A stretch of DNA of 64,000 nt from SKLM01 sp964575455 (GTDB lineage Bacteria > Chloroflexota > Anaerolineae > B4-G1): NCBI GenBank assembly GCA_964575455.1, contig CAZNRX010000011.1, forward strand, positions 9,726 through 73,725, read 5' to 3'. The notes under the pieces were generated by a model. It had not been told where the DNA came from. It worked only from the letters and a program-made list of their open reading frames with translations, and searched no databases. Of the stretch, positions 32,331 through 41,085 are shown one piece after another (positions within the stretch are counted from its first letter, which is position 1; every line of letters begins with the position of its first letter). A program made the position numbers and the translations under genes.

Positions 32331-35300
32331 TCGACCGAGCTTGCCCAGGGCCGCCGCCACATCCTCCAGCAGCTCCTCCTGCTTCAGCACACCTTTATGG
32401 ACCAAGGTCTCGACCCGATTATTGAGCCGTCGACGATCCTCCTCGGTCAACTCCTTGGCAGTGACGACGATGACGGGAATGGATCGGGTCGCTTCGTTCG
32501 ACTTGACGGACTCGAGGACAGCAAAGCCGCCCACCTCTGGCATCATGAGATCGAGGATGATGATTTGCGGACGCAGCTCCTCCACCAGCTCAATGGCCTC
32601 CTCGCCGCCAGCCGCCTCCAAGACCTCGTACCCGTCCTGGCTCTCGATCATGCGCCGCAGCAAATGTCGGTCCCCTGCATGATCGTCGACGATCAGCACC
32701 TGGTGGATGCCCGCGTGACCGCGTCGACCCGGATCCTGATCAAGCCAATCGAGCGCCGTGACCAGATCCTCCTCCATGATGGGCTTGACCAAGTAGTCGG
32801 CCGCCCCAAGGCTCATGCCCCGCTCCTCCTCACTGATGATGCTGCAGATGATGACGGGTATGTCGCTGGTCTCCGGGTCGTTCTTCAGCTCCCGAATCAC
32901 GTCCCAACCGTCCTTCTGAGGCATCATCACGTCGAGGGTGATGGCGTACGGGTTCAGCCGCTTGGCCATGTCAAGCACACGATTCGAATCCGTCAGTCCG
33001 AAGACGCGATAGCCGCGCAGATGGAGATAGCGGCGATAGAGACTGATCACGCCCGTATCGTCATCAACACAAAGGACCAGTGGACCAGAGTCCTCCTCAG
33101 GTCGGAGCAGAGCCTCCTCGTCGATCGGTTCTCGCCGTTCCTCAACGTAGGAGGGCGGCCCCTCGACGGGCAGTGTGAAGGTGAAGGTGCTCCCCTCTCC
33201 GAGCTCACTCTCTACCCACATTCGCCCACCGTGGAGCTGTACGAAGGAATGGCTGATCGTCAATCCCAAGCCGGTGCCACCGTGCTCGCGAGTTGTCGAA
33301 GCATCCACCTGCGTGAACGGCTCGAAGACCGTCTCCATCTCCTCTTGACCTATCCCCCGGCCGGTGTCCGTGACAGACAGCCGTATCTCCCTAGCGCCAG
33401 CCGCGTCAGCCGCTTCGTGCTCTTCGTGTTTAACCTCGGTCGCGACGCGAATGAACCCCTCATCCGTGAACTTGGCCGCGTTCGAGACAAGGTTGAGCAG
33501 AATCTGGCGGACGCGGCGCTCGTCAGCCGTGATGGTGGGTAGGTCCTTAGGGATAGACTGCTGCAGCTCGATCGGCTTGTCCTTCACCAGAGCGATGGCT
33601 GTGGACATCACGCCATTGATGATCTCTCTCAGATCCACAGGCTCGAAATCGAGCTCCATCTTCCCAGCCTCAATCTTCGACACATCGAGGATGTCATTGA
33701 TCAGCCCGAGCAGATGTTGACCACTGCTGTGGATCGCCTCCAGGTCCTCACGCTGTTGCTCCGTGATCGGCCCATCGATGCCCTTGAGCACAACGCGGGA
33801 GAACCCGATGATCGAGTTAAGAGGCGTGCGAAGCTCGTGAGACATATTGGCCAGGAACTGGCTCTTGAGCCGATCCACCTCCCGGAGCCTTTCCGCCGTC
33901 TCGACCGCCTCCTCATACAATCTGGCACTCTCCAGCGCGATGGCCGTCTGGCTGGCCACGGCGGTGAGCAGCTCCAGGTCGTGCTCGTCGTAAGCAGCCT
34001 TTCGGGTGTAGTTCTGGACAGCCATCACGCCGAGCACATCGCCAGCGACCATCAACGGGACGCCGAGCCAGGAGTTCGCCGGCTCTCCGACCAGGCTGAC
34101 GCCGTAATCAGAGAGCCGATCGACCAAGTTCTCCTTGATGAGCACCGGCTCACCCGTGCGAACGATGTAGCCGGAGAGGCCCTCTTCAGCGGCCAGGACG
34201 CTGACCTCCTGGTCGGCTTCAGCCGTGGCAGCGTTGAAGCGGATGACGATCTCCTCCACCTCGGGATCATAGAGGCCGACGAAGAAGTTCTCGGCGCTTA
34301 TCAACTGCGACGCCCGCCAATGGGCCTGCTTCAACACCTCGTCCACCGCAAGCTGGGCAGCCAATGCCTGTCCCAGATCGCTGAGCACGGACTGCTCCTG
34401 GGCGCGGGCACGGACCTCCTCGAAGAGGCGAGCACTCTCCAGCGCGAGCGCGACCTGCTCGCTCACCTCCCTCACCAACTCCATCTCTTCCTGGCTCCAG
34501 GACCGCTCCTCGCCGCTCTCCTCCAAGGAGATGGCACCGATGGCCCGATCGCGCAGACGCAGTGGCGCCACCAATGCCGAGCGCCCGTTGCCATCCTCCT
34601 TCGTCGCCACAACCTGCCCTGAGTCCAAAGCCTGGTCTTCAACAGGAATAGCGTCGGTGATCGCATCGACCCGGGTGACTGCGTCGACCCAAGCGCCCAG
34701 GCTATCTAGCCCGTCGACCCCCAGATCAGTCGGTCTCACATCAACTCGGTCATACTCAAAGGCCGTAAGCTCCCCGCGACGCTCCCACGCCCTTCGCACC
34801 TGTTCTCCCTGAGCCACCTGAAGCTCTCGGAGGGAGCGCTGGCTCTCATCAAGGAGACGAGCATTGTCGATGGCCACGGCCACCTGATCGGCCATCGTCT
34901 GCAGGGCCGCCACGTCCTCATCGTCGAAGGCAGCCGCCTCCATAGACTGGACATCCAGCACGCCGAGGATCTCACCCCTGACCTGCAACGGCACGGCCAT
35001 CTCCGAACGTGTGCGCGGCAGATCGGGATTGTCGAAGAAGACAGCATCCCTGCCGACGTCGAGCGCGATGCGGGGATCGCCTGAGCCAGCGACGTAGCCC
35101 ACGATGCCTACCTCGCCAACCCGAAGCCTGTGACCACGCTCAAGCATTCTCTGCCCGCCCTGCGATGAAGCGGCCCTGAGCACCGCGTACTCCTCCGCAT
35201 CGTCCAGGAGGAAGATACCGGCGTGGTAGAAGCCAAACCGCTCGGAGACCAGATGCACGGTCGCTTCAAGCAGGTCCCCCACATCTCGTATGGTCGCGGC

Positions 35301-36509
35301 TTCGCGAGCCACCTCCGCTGCGGCCTCCAACTGCGCCGCACGGCGCCGGAGATCTTCGGTGCGATCGGCCACACGTTGCTCAAGCTCCCCGATCAAGCCT
35401 CGCAACCGAGCCGTCATGCTGTTGAAGGCCCGGGCCAGCACGCCGATCTCGTCCGCACGCTGCACGGGGGCGGTAAGCGCAGCGGCGCGCTCCAGGTCGC
35501 CAGCGGCGATCTCGGTCGCCGCCTCCGTCAGATCAACGATGGGGCTCACGATGCGGCGCGTGAGAAGCAACGCAGCTCCAGAAGCCACACCGGCGGCCAC
35601 AATCGTTATCCCTGCCAACGTCAACACCGTGGCACGGCCAGCACCCACCACCCGAGACCAGTCGCGCTCCGCGAGCAAGGCCACCCTTAACTCCGGTAGC
35701 CACTGGTATGCCCCTAGGACCTCCTGGCCAAGACAGCTCTCGTACCGTTCTACCCCCTGCTCACCTTTCAAGGCCGCCCTGATGCCCCTGCTCTCTATCG
35801 TTCCGGCAGATACGGCCTCGACGTCTTCGCCACCAGCAAGATAGCGACGCTCCTTGCTCACCAGATATACCTCATCCGCGCCAGACTTGAGCAACGCACC
35901 CAGCCTGCCCAGATTGGCCCGCCCGACGAGCACGGCCATCAACTCCCCCTCGGGGCCTGTCACCGGCCTGGCGATCAACATGGTGGGTGCCTTGACCGTC
36001 AGATCATAGACAGGAGGCTGCACGTAGACCCCCTCCCGTCCCTCGCGGAAGGTGGTGGCCAGGTAGTAGGTCTCTCCCTCGTGCCCCACATCCGTCGACA
36101 CCTCGACCTCGCTGGTCCCGGGGTGCATCAGGTAGAGCTCCATGAACGCCACCTTCTTGCGCAGAAAGCCATTCAGACGGACAGCAACGTCGGAATAGGC
36201 CGCCAGGCGCTCGGGACTATCGCTCGGGCTTTCATGCATCGTCTGCAGGGAGTGCTGCAACCCGGTTTCAGTGGCCAGGACAGCCAGATCCCCCTCTCGT
36301 TCAGCAAGCCACTGGCGGATCTCCTGTTGCTTGAGCTCAGCAATATCCGAGAGCTGGCTTCGCGAGGTCCGCAGGCTAGAGCGATAGCTGACCGTCGTCC
36401 CGAGCACAGCGGTGAACAGTGCCGGCAGGATGACCAGGGCCAGGCTGAAGATCAGCAGGGTGCGCCGAAGGCTACGACGTCGTGTGCTGGACATAGCAGA
36501 TGTACTCAT
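32328..36509 (-). CDS. GAF hybrid histidine kinase with two receivers, 1393 aa
   Basis: Kinase at the end of the sensor array. In order: membrane segment, extracellular Cache-like domain (LKQQEIRQWLAEREGDLAVL), second membrane segment, HAMP (about 315-365), GAF1 of the array type (ERFGFYHAGIFLLDD, IALDVGRDAVFFDNPDLP), linker RRAWERRGELTAFEYD, shortened GAF2, GAF3 (LISAENFFVGLYD), HisKA (FLANMSHELRTPLNSIIGFS), HATPase_c (NLVSNAAKF, DTGRGIG, GTGLGLTIS), REC1 (LDVMMPQKDG) and REC2 (LDLMMPEVGG). The family-1 repeat adds KHEEHEAADAAGA inside HATPase_c between two strands. AAGGAG precedes the ATG. It is the one protein in the array able to collect signal and pass phosphate on to receivers, besides the 55187-57847 kinase. 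Confidence 0.93.
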   Translation of the reverse strand: MSTSAMSSTRRRSLRRTLLIFSLALVILPALFTAVLGTTVSYRSSLRTSRSQLSDIAELKQQEIRQWLAEREGDLAVLATETGLQHSLQTMHESPSDSPERLAAYSDVAVRLNGFLRKKVAFMELYLMHPGTSEVEVSTDVGHEGETYYLATTFREGREGVYVQPPVYDLTVKAPTMLIARPVTGPEGELMAVLVGRANLGRLGALLKSGADEVYLVSKERRYLAGGEDVEAVSAGTIESRGIRAALKGEQGVERYESCLGQEVLGAYQWLPELRVALLAERDWSRVVGAGRATVLTLAGITIVAAGVASGAALLLTRRIVSPIVDLTEAATEIAAGDLERAAALTAPVQRADEIGVLARAFNSMTARLRGLIGELEQRVADRTEDLRRRAAQLEAAAEVAREAATIRDVGDLLEATVHLVSERFGFYHAGIFLLDDAEEYAVLRAASSQGGQRMLERGHRLRVGEVGIVGYVAGSGDPRIALDVGRDAVFFDNPDLPRTRSEMAVPLQVRGEILGVLDVQSMEAAAFDDEDVAALQTMADQVAVAIDNARLLDESQRSLRELQVAQGEQVRRAWERRGELTAFEYDRVDVRPTDLGVDGLDSLGAWVDAVTRVDAITDAIPVEDQALDSGQVVATKEDGNGRSALVAPLRLRDRAIGAISLEESGEERSWSQEEMELVREVSEQVALALESARLFEEVRARAQEQSVLSDLGQALAAQLAVDEVLKQAHWRASQLISAENFFVGLYDPEVEEIVIRFNAATAEADQEVSVLAAEEGLSGYIVRTGEPVLIKENLVDRLSDYGVSLVGEPANSWLGVPLMVAGDVLGVMAVQNYTRKAAYDEHDLELLTAVASQTAIALESARLYEEAVETAERLREVDRLKSQFLANMSHELRTPLNSIIGFSRVVLKGIDGPITEQQREDLEAIHSSGQHLLGLINDILDVSKIEAGKMELDFEPVDLREIINGVMSTAIALVKDKPIELQQSIPKDLPTITADERRVRQILLNLVSNAAKFTDEGFIRVATEVKHEEHEAADAAGAREIRLSVTDTGRGIGQEEMETVFEPFTQVDASTTREHGGTGLGLTISHSFVQLHGGRMWVESELGEGSTFTFTLPVEGPPSYVEERREPIDEEALLRPEEDSGPLVLCVDDDTGVISLYRRYLHLRGYRVFGLTDSNRVLDMAKRLNPYAITLDVMMPQKDGWDVIRELKNDPETSDIPVIICSIISEEERGMSLGAADYLVKPIMEEDLVTALDWLDQDPGRRGHAGIHQVLIVDDHAGDRHLLRRMIESQDGYEVLEAAGGEEAIELVEELRPQIIILDLMMPEVGGFAVLESVKSNEATRSIPVIVVTAKELTEEDRRRLNNRVETLVHKGVLKQEELLEDVAAALGKLGR
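33412..33431. repeat. Family 1 repeat inside the HATPase domain
   Basis: CGCTTCGTGCTCTTCGTGTT; encodes KHEEHEA within the ATP-binding domain of the hybrid kinase. Confidence 0.75.
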
Positions 36510-36545
36510 ACGTACTGCTCCTTCCCATACAAAGGAAGCGAACGG

Positions 36546-37721
36546 CTAGTAGCGGACGAAGCTTCCATCCTCGTCGACCCGGTAAGCAACGTGAACCGTA
36601 CCCTGGCGATCACCAGCTTCATCAAACCTCTCAATCGTGCCAGTGACCCCCGCCAGTCCCTGCATGCCACGGATATGCTCGCCCAGGACATCGGATTCGG
36701 TCGACCCGGTCTCCTCGATGGCGACCACGATCACCTTAAAAGCATCGGCCGCCATCAGGGTCCAGATGCTGGTCGGAGGCTCACCGTACTGCTCCTGGTA
36801 GTCGGCTATGAACCGCTGGGCCTCACCGGATTTCATGTCTTGTGGCAACGGCTCTGTGGTGATGATCGAGCCGGCCGCCGCTTCCTCGCCCGCGATCTCG
36901 ACGAACTCGGGGTTGTTGGTGGCGTTTCCCGCGATGAATTGAACATCGAGCTCTCTTTGTTTCAACTGCTTCACCAACAAGCCACCCTCAGGGTAGTAGC
37001 CTGTGAAGTAGAGCGCCTCGGCCAAGGCCGCATTTGGGCCGTCTCCCTCCAGCTTATCCAGGAGAGGGTTGAAATCACGCTGACCAGGGCTGATCGCCTC
37101 ATAGAGGACCACCTCGGCCCCCTTCTCCTCCAGATAGCGACGCGTCCAGTCCGCCAAGCCCTCGGAATAGGACGAGCCGTCGTGTACCAAAGCCACGCGG
37201 GAATACCCCAACGTGTTGACGATGAAGTCAGCTGCAAACAGTCCCTGGCGGTCATCAAGAAAGCAGACCCGGAAGAAGTGCCGATACCCCTTATCCGTCA
37301 GTCGGGTGGCTGTGGAGGAAGGCGTGATCTGCAGCAAACCTGCCTCGTCGTACACCTCCGCTGCGGCCTCAGTCGCATCGGAGTTGTACCCACCGATGAC
37401 GGCGACAACGCCCTGCTCTATCAAGCGCTCGGCAGCACGACGGGCCTCATCTGGATCGCCCCGATCGTCCTCCACGATAATCTCTATCGAGCGACCACCG
37501 AGCACCCCTCCCGCCTCATTCACCTGATTGGCAAGGAGCGTTACCGCCTGACGGAAGCCCACCCCCTCATAGGCCCACTGCCCCGTCATCGGTCCCTGAA
37601 CGCCAATCTTGATGGGCTGATCCTCGGCCGATTCGCACGCTGGCATCATAACGCTGCACAGTAACATCGCGGCAAGAAGGGGGAGGCAGACGACATCCCG
37701 GGGAAGAACCCTGTGTTTCAT
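36546..37721 (-). CDS. Orphan branched-chain-amino-acid-type substrate-binding lipoprotein, 391 aa
   Basis: Periplasmic-binding-protein type I of the LivJ/LivK (Peripla_BP_6) family: lipoprotein signal (CLPLLAAMLLCSVMMPAC), then IGVQGPMTGQWAYEGVGFRQ, VAVIGGYNSDATEAAAEVYD, LLQITPSSTATRLTDKGY and FFRVCFLDDRQGLFAADFIV. No permease or ATPase gene is near. ATG 37721 follows GAGGAG; the longer frame adds 24 unlikely residues. It lies 13 bases downstream of one receptor's stop and 36 bases upstream of the hybrid kinase, so it is part of the array transcript. It probably presents a ligand to the receptors' extracellular domains rather than feeding a transporter; this is inference from context. Confidence 0.88.
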   Translation of the reverse strand: MKHRVLPRDVVCLPLLAAMLLCSVMMPACESAEDQPIKIGVQGPMTGQWAYEGVGFRQAVTLLANQVNEAGGVLGGRSIEIIVEDDRGDPDEARRAAERLIEQGVVAVIGGYNSDATEAAAEVYDEAGLLQITPSSTATRLTDKGYRHFFRVCFLDDRQGLFAADFIVNTLGYSRVALVHDGSSYSEGLADWTRRYLEEKGAEVVLYEAISPGQRDFNPLLDKLEGDGPNAALAEALYFTGYYPEGGLLVKQLKQRELDVQFIAGNATNNPEFVEIAGEEAAAGSIITTEPLPQDMKSGEAQRFIADYQEQYGEPPTSIWTLMAADAFKVIVVAIEETGSTESDVLGEHIRGMQGLAGVTGTIERFDEAGDRQGTVHVAYRVDEDGSFVRY

Positions 37722-37734
37722 CCTATCACTCCTC

Positions 37735-39432
37735 TCATAGCTCATCTTCTTCCTGATCCATGCGAGAGCCGCGATCTGCAGCCAACAGCACACGCGTCCG
37801 ATCGACTCTCATCGCCTTGCCCAGCTCTCGCACGGCGGTTTGCATGATGTTCTCCACGTCCGAGGAGGCGCGGACCTTCGCCGTGATATCAGCGACCAGC
37901 CGCTCACGCTCTGCGCGGCGCTGCGTGTCCCGGTAGAGCCGCGCGCTCTCCAGGGCCACGCCCAACTGATCGGTCAGCGTCTGCAGCAGGTCGATCTCCT
38001 CCTCCGTCCAGGCGGTGTCATCAGGCTTGCACCCATCGATCACGCCTACGACCTGATCACGCACCTTGATCGGGATGGCCAGCCTGGCGCCGTTGTCGAA
38101 AGGCGTGATCTCCCCTGTACGGAGCGCTGTTCGCATCTCTGGCCGCCACAGATCGGGGGCAGGGACCGTGTCTCGCACATCGCTGATGAAGCCCAACCCT
38201 GTCTCAGCTCTGACCAGCTCCTGCCACGCTTCGCGGCTCATCTGACCGTAGGCGCGACGTTCGGCATCCAAGCTCTCCTGCACCTGCTGGAAGAGCCTGG
38301 TGTTGTATATGGCGACCGCCACCTGGTCGGCCAGGGTCTGTAGCACGGCCACGTCCTCTTCGCGAAATGCCGCCGGCTCGATACTCTGCACGTCCAAGGC
38401 GCCGATGATCTCGCCCCGGGCGCGCAGGGGCAGCGCCATCTCGGAGCGCGTGTTCGGCAGGTCCGGGTTGTCGAAGAACACAGCATCCTCGCCTACATCC
38501 AAGGCGACACGGGGCTCGCCCTGCTCGACGACGTAGCCCACGATACCCACTCCCAACTGGAGCCGGTGATTGCGGGCCAGCATACGCTGGCCTCCCTCGC
38601 TGGAGGCCGCCTCCAAGACCGCCCATTCCCTGGCAGGATCCAGCAGAAAGATGCCGGTGTGATAGAAACCAAACTGCTCGCTGACCAGGCTCACGATTCG
38701 GGCGAGCTGTCTCTCAAGATCGAGCAGCGAAGCTGTGTCCCGGGCAACAGCCGCCGTCGCCTCCAGGTAGCGGGTACGGCGAGTTAGATCCTGGGTGCGA
38801 GCCTCTACCGTCTCCTCCAGCTGCTCCCTCTGCTGCTCCAACTCGCCCGCTTGTTGCCGGGCGCGCTCCAGGGCTTCGTCAAGGCTGCCGATGGCGAGAT
38901 GGAGGAGCAACGCCGCCAGGGTAACGTTGCCAATTACGTTGATCAACCCCAGCTGCGGCGTGAGGTTAACCAGGGGCGGCGGCAGGACCCCGTTTGCCCC
39001 AGCGACGTAGACCCCGACGCCGACAAGGATGGTCAACCCGCCAGAGATAACCGCGCCGAACCGACCCAGCAGGAGGGCAGCCACAACGACAAAGACAATG
39101 AACCCAGCAGCCGTTGGGCTCCGCAGCCCTCCGGTCAAGATGAGCGTCCCGAGCTCCAAGAGCCCTAGTATGGCCACAAAAAGCCCACTCGCCAGCCGGA
39201 GGTAGCCCGAGCGCAATAGGACCCATGCACCAACGGTCAGCAGGCCCGTCAGCCCGACGAACTGCAATCCCTCCACAGGGCTTTCGGGCAGGATCAAGAC
39301 AGGAACCGTGACGGCCACCAGCACAGCCAGAATGAACAAGAGGATCGTGTTCAGCAGCCTCGCCACGCGCGTCTTATCCTCGTCCCCGGCGAAGACTGGC
39401 GGGGCGAGGAATTGTCTAATCCTAATCCACAT
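37735..39432 (-). CDS. Multi-pass membrane GAF receptor without kinase, 565 aa
   Basis: About six membrane segments fill the first 175 residues (LLNTILLFILAVLVAVTVPV, GLTGLLTVGAWVLL, ...), with no extracellular domain and no HAMP. A coiled coil leads to GAF1 (EQFGFYHTGIFLLD; VALDVGEDAVFFDNPDLP), then the linker MSREAWQELVRAETGLGF, a shortened GAF2 (LAIPIKVRDQVVGVIDG; EEEIDLLQTLTDQLGVALES) and the C-terminal module RLVADITAKVRASSDVENIM. No HisKA, HATPase, GGDEF or methyl-accepting part is present. ATG 39432 has AGGAAAGGAAG and overlaps the upstream gene by 11 bases. Confidence 0.88.
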   Translation of the reverse strand: MWIRIRQFLAPPVFAGDEDKTRVARLLNTILLFILAVLVAVTVPVLILPESPVEGLQFVGLTGLLTVGAWVLLRSGYLRLASGLFVAILGLLELGTLILTGGLRSPTAAGFIVFVVVAALLLGRFGAVISGGLTILVGVGVYVAGANGVLPPPLVNLTPQLGLINVIGNVTLAALLLHLAIGSLDEALERARQQAGELEQQREQLEETVEARTQDLTRRTRYLEATAAVARDTASLLDLERQLARIVSLVSEQFGFYHTGIFLLDPAREWAVLEAASSEGGQRMLARNHRLQLGVGIVGYVVEQGEPRVALDVGEDAVFFDNPDLPNTRSEMALPLRARGEIIGALDVQSIEPAAFREEDVAVLQTLADQVAVAIYNTRLFQQVQESLDAERRAYGQMSREAWQELVRAETGLGFISDVRDTVPAPDLWRPEMRTALRTGEITPFDNGARLAIPIKVRDQVVGVIDGCKPDDTAWTEEEIDLLQTLTDQLGVALESARLYRDTQRRAERERLVADITAKVRASSDVENIMQTAVRELGKAMRVDRTRVLLAADRGSRMDQEEDEL

Positions 39433-41068
39433 CGTCACTTCCTTTCCTCTGCAACGCGGAACCCGCGTCTGAACCACCGTCCATCCCTGTATCGGCCAGT
39501 CGGATCACGACGTCATCCAAGTTCAGCGCCTGGCGCATCTCGCTGGCGGCTGTCCTGAGCACTGCCTCCAGGTCCAGGGTTTCGCGTATGCGGCTAGAGA
39601 CCTCCGTGACGAGTCGATCTCGCGCAGCGCGGCGCTGCGTCTCCTCCAGCAGACGAGCGTTCTCCAACGCCAGTGCGAGACGATCGGCTATTTCCTCGAC
39701 CATCTCTATCGTCTCGCTCAGAACTGGCTCACCCTCGAAGCGGAGGTTCAGCGCTCCCACAACTCGACCCCGCAGTTTCATCGGCACAGCGACGGTTGCG
39801 AGGGCCCCCTGCCCATCATCCCCTTCAATGTCGGTGGTTATCACGGGGCGGCCCTCCTGCCACACCTGGAGGACCTCTGAGGGCTGCTCGGTCAGGGGTT
39901 CCAGGCCTGCGTGTCGGTAGCGATAGCCAGGCACTCGGCCAGCGCTGCGGACGACGGCCTGCCACGCCTCCTCGACGTACCTTCCCTGGGCTATCTCCAG
40001 CTCATGCACTGTCTGCTCCAGCTCGTCCATGAGGCGGGCGTTCTGAATCGCCAAGGCCACCTGGTCGGCCATCGTCTGCAAAATTGCCACATCCTCGTCG
40101 GTGAAGGCGTGCGGCTCCCGGGACTGAACGTCCAACACACCGATGACCTCGTCACGCACCCGCAGCGGCAGGGTCATCTCTGAGCGGGTCTGCGGGAGAT
40201 CGGGGTTGTCGAAGAATACCGCATCCTCACCGACGTCAAGCGCGACGCGAGGCCGACCGGAACCAGCGACGTAGCCAACGATGCCCACCTCGCCGACCCT
40301 CAGCCGGTGGCTCCGCTCCAGCATTCGCTGCCCGCCCTCCGAGGAGGCGGCCTGCAGTACCGCGTACTCCCCGACATCGTCCAGCAGGAAGAGGCCAGCG
40401 TGATAGAAGCCGAATCGATCGGAGATCAGATGCACGGTTTCGTCGAGCAGCTCATTCACGTTGAGGATGGCAGCGGCGTTGTGGGCCACCTCGGCCGCGG
40501 CCTCTAGCTCGACTACGCGACGCTCCAGGGCAGCTGTCCGCTCTGCCACGCGCTGCTCCAGCTGGGTGTAGATGGCTTGAAGGCGGTTGGCCATCTCATT
40601 GAAGGCAACGCCAAGGCGTCCGAACTCATCCACCCACTCGATCTGCACCCGCTCGTCCAGGCGTCCAGTGGCCAGGCGCTCGGCTGCTGCCGTCAGTCGC
40701 TCGACCGGCCGCGCGATGCTGCGAATGGTGATGAAGGAGGCGACCACAGCCGCCATGCCGACAAGCCCCCCCCACACTGTGGGCACCAGGCGCATCGCTT
40801 GGCGGGCTTCTGCAATCTCTGCGAAGAGAGCTGTCCGCCGGGCCTCCGTCAGCGCGTCGGTGCGGAGCACCTCCGCTTGCAAAGAGAGGACGGCACGATC
40901 CATCCGCGCCAGGGTGATGGCGTACAGGATGGCGGCCAGCGCAAGCAAGGCGAGGACGATGAGCAGGCTTCCAATGAGCCGGGCACGGGTGCTGGTGACC
41001 CGCGCGGCAAGGATGGTCCTCGGTGCTTCGCTTGTCTCTCTTTCTCCGACTGGCTCTTGCTCAGGCAT
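39422..41068 (-). CDS. HAMP-GAF receptor without kinase, 548 aa
   Basis: Two membrane segments (LIGSLLIVLALLALAAILYA and VWGGLVGMAAVVASFI) enclose only about 45 extracellular residues, too short for a Cache domain. HAMP (IARPVERLTAAAERLATGRL), coiled coil, GAF1 (DRFGFYHAGLFLLDD; VALDVGEDAVFFDNPDLP), linker VEEAWQAVVRSAGRVPGY, shortened GAF2 (VAVPMKLRGRVVGALNLRFE) and the C-terminal module RLVTEVSSRIRETLDLEAVL follow. ATG 41068 (MPEQEPVG) has AGGAAGGAA and is preferred over the in-frame ATG 21 bases upstream. The preceding gene ends in minisatellite and gap sequence. Confidence 0.88.
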   Translation of the reverse strand: MPEQEPVGERETSEAPRTILAARVTSTRARLIGSLLIVLALLALAAILYAITLARMDRAVLSLQAEVLRTDALTEARRTALFAEIAEARQAMRLVPTVWGGLVGMAAVVASFITIRSIARPVERLTAAAERLATGRLDERVQIEWVDEFGRLGVAFNEMANRLQAIYTQLEQRVAERTAALERRVVELEAAAEVAHNAAAILNVNELLDETVHLISDRFGFYHAGLFLLDDVGEYAVLQAASSEGGQRMLERSHRLRVGEVGIVGYVAGSGRPRVALDVGEDAVFFDNPDLPQTRSEMTLPLRVRDEVIGVLDVQSREPHAFTDEDVAILQTMADQVALAIQNARLMDELEQTVHELEIAQGRYVEEAWQAVVRSAGRVPGYRYRHAGLEPLTEQPSEVLQVWQEGRPVITTDIEGDDGQGALATVAVPMKLRGRVVGALNLRFEGEPVLSETIEMVEEIADRLALALENARLLEETQRRAARDRLVTEVSSRIRETLDLEAVLRTAASEMRQALNLDDVVIRLADTGMDGGSDAGSALQRKGSDDVD

Positions 41069-41085
41069 CGTTTCCTTCCTCAGTT

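Noticed and set aside
36081..37664. A 527-codon plus-strand frame opposite the hybrid kinase start and binding lipoprotein
   Set aside because: It crosses two real genes and their junction and shows no domain.
36546..37721. A complete Liv-type ABC importer around the substrate-binding protein
   Set aside because: Neither permease nor transport ATPase genes occur anywhere in the window; the only ABC proteins are ABC-F and the SMC-like ATPase.
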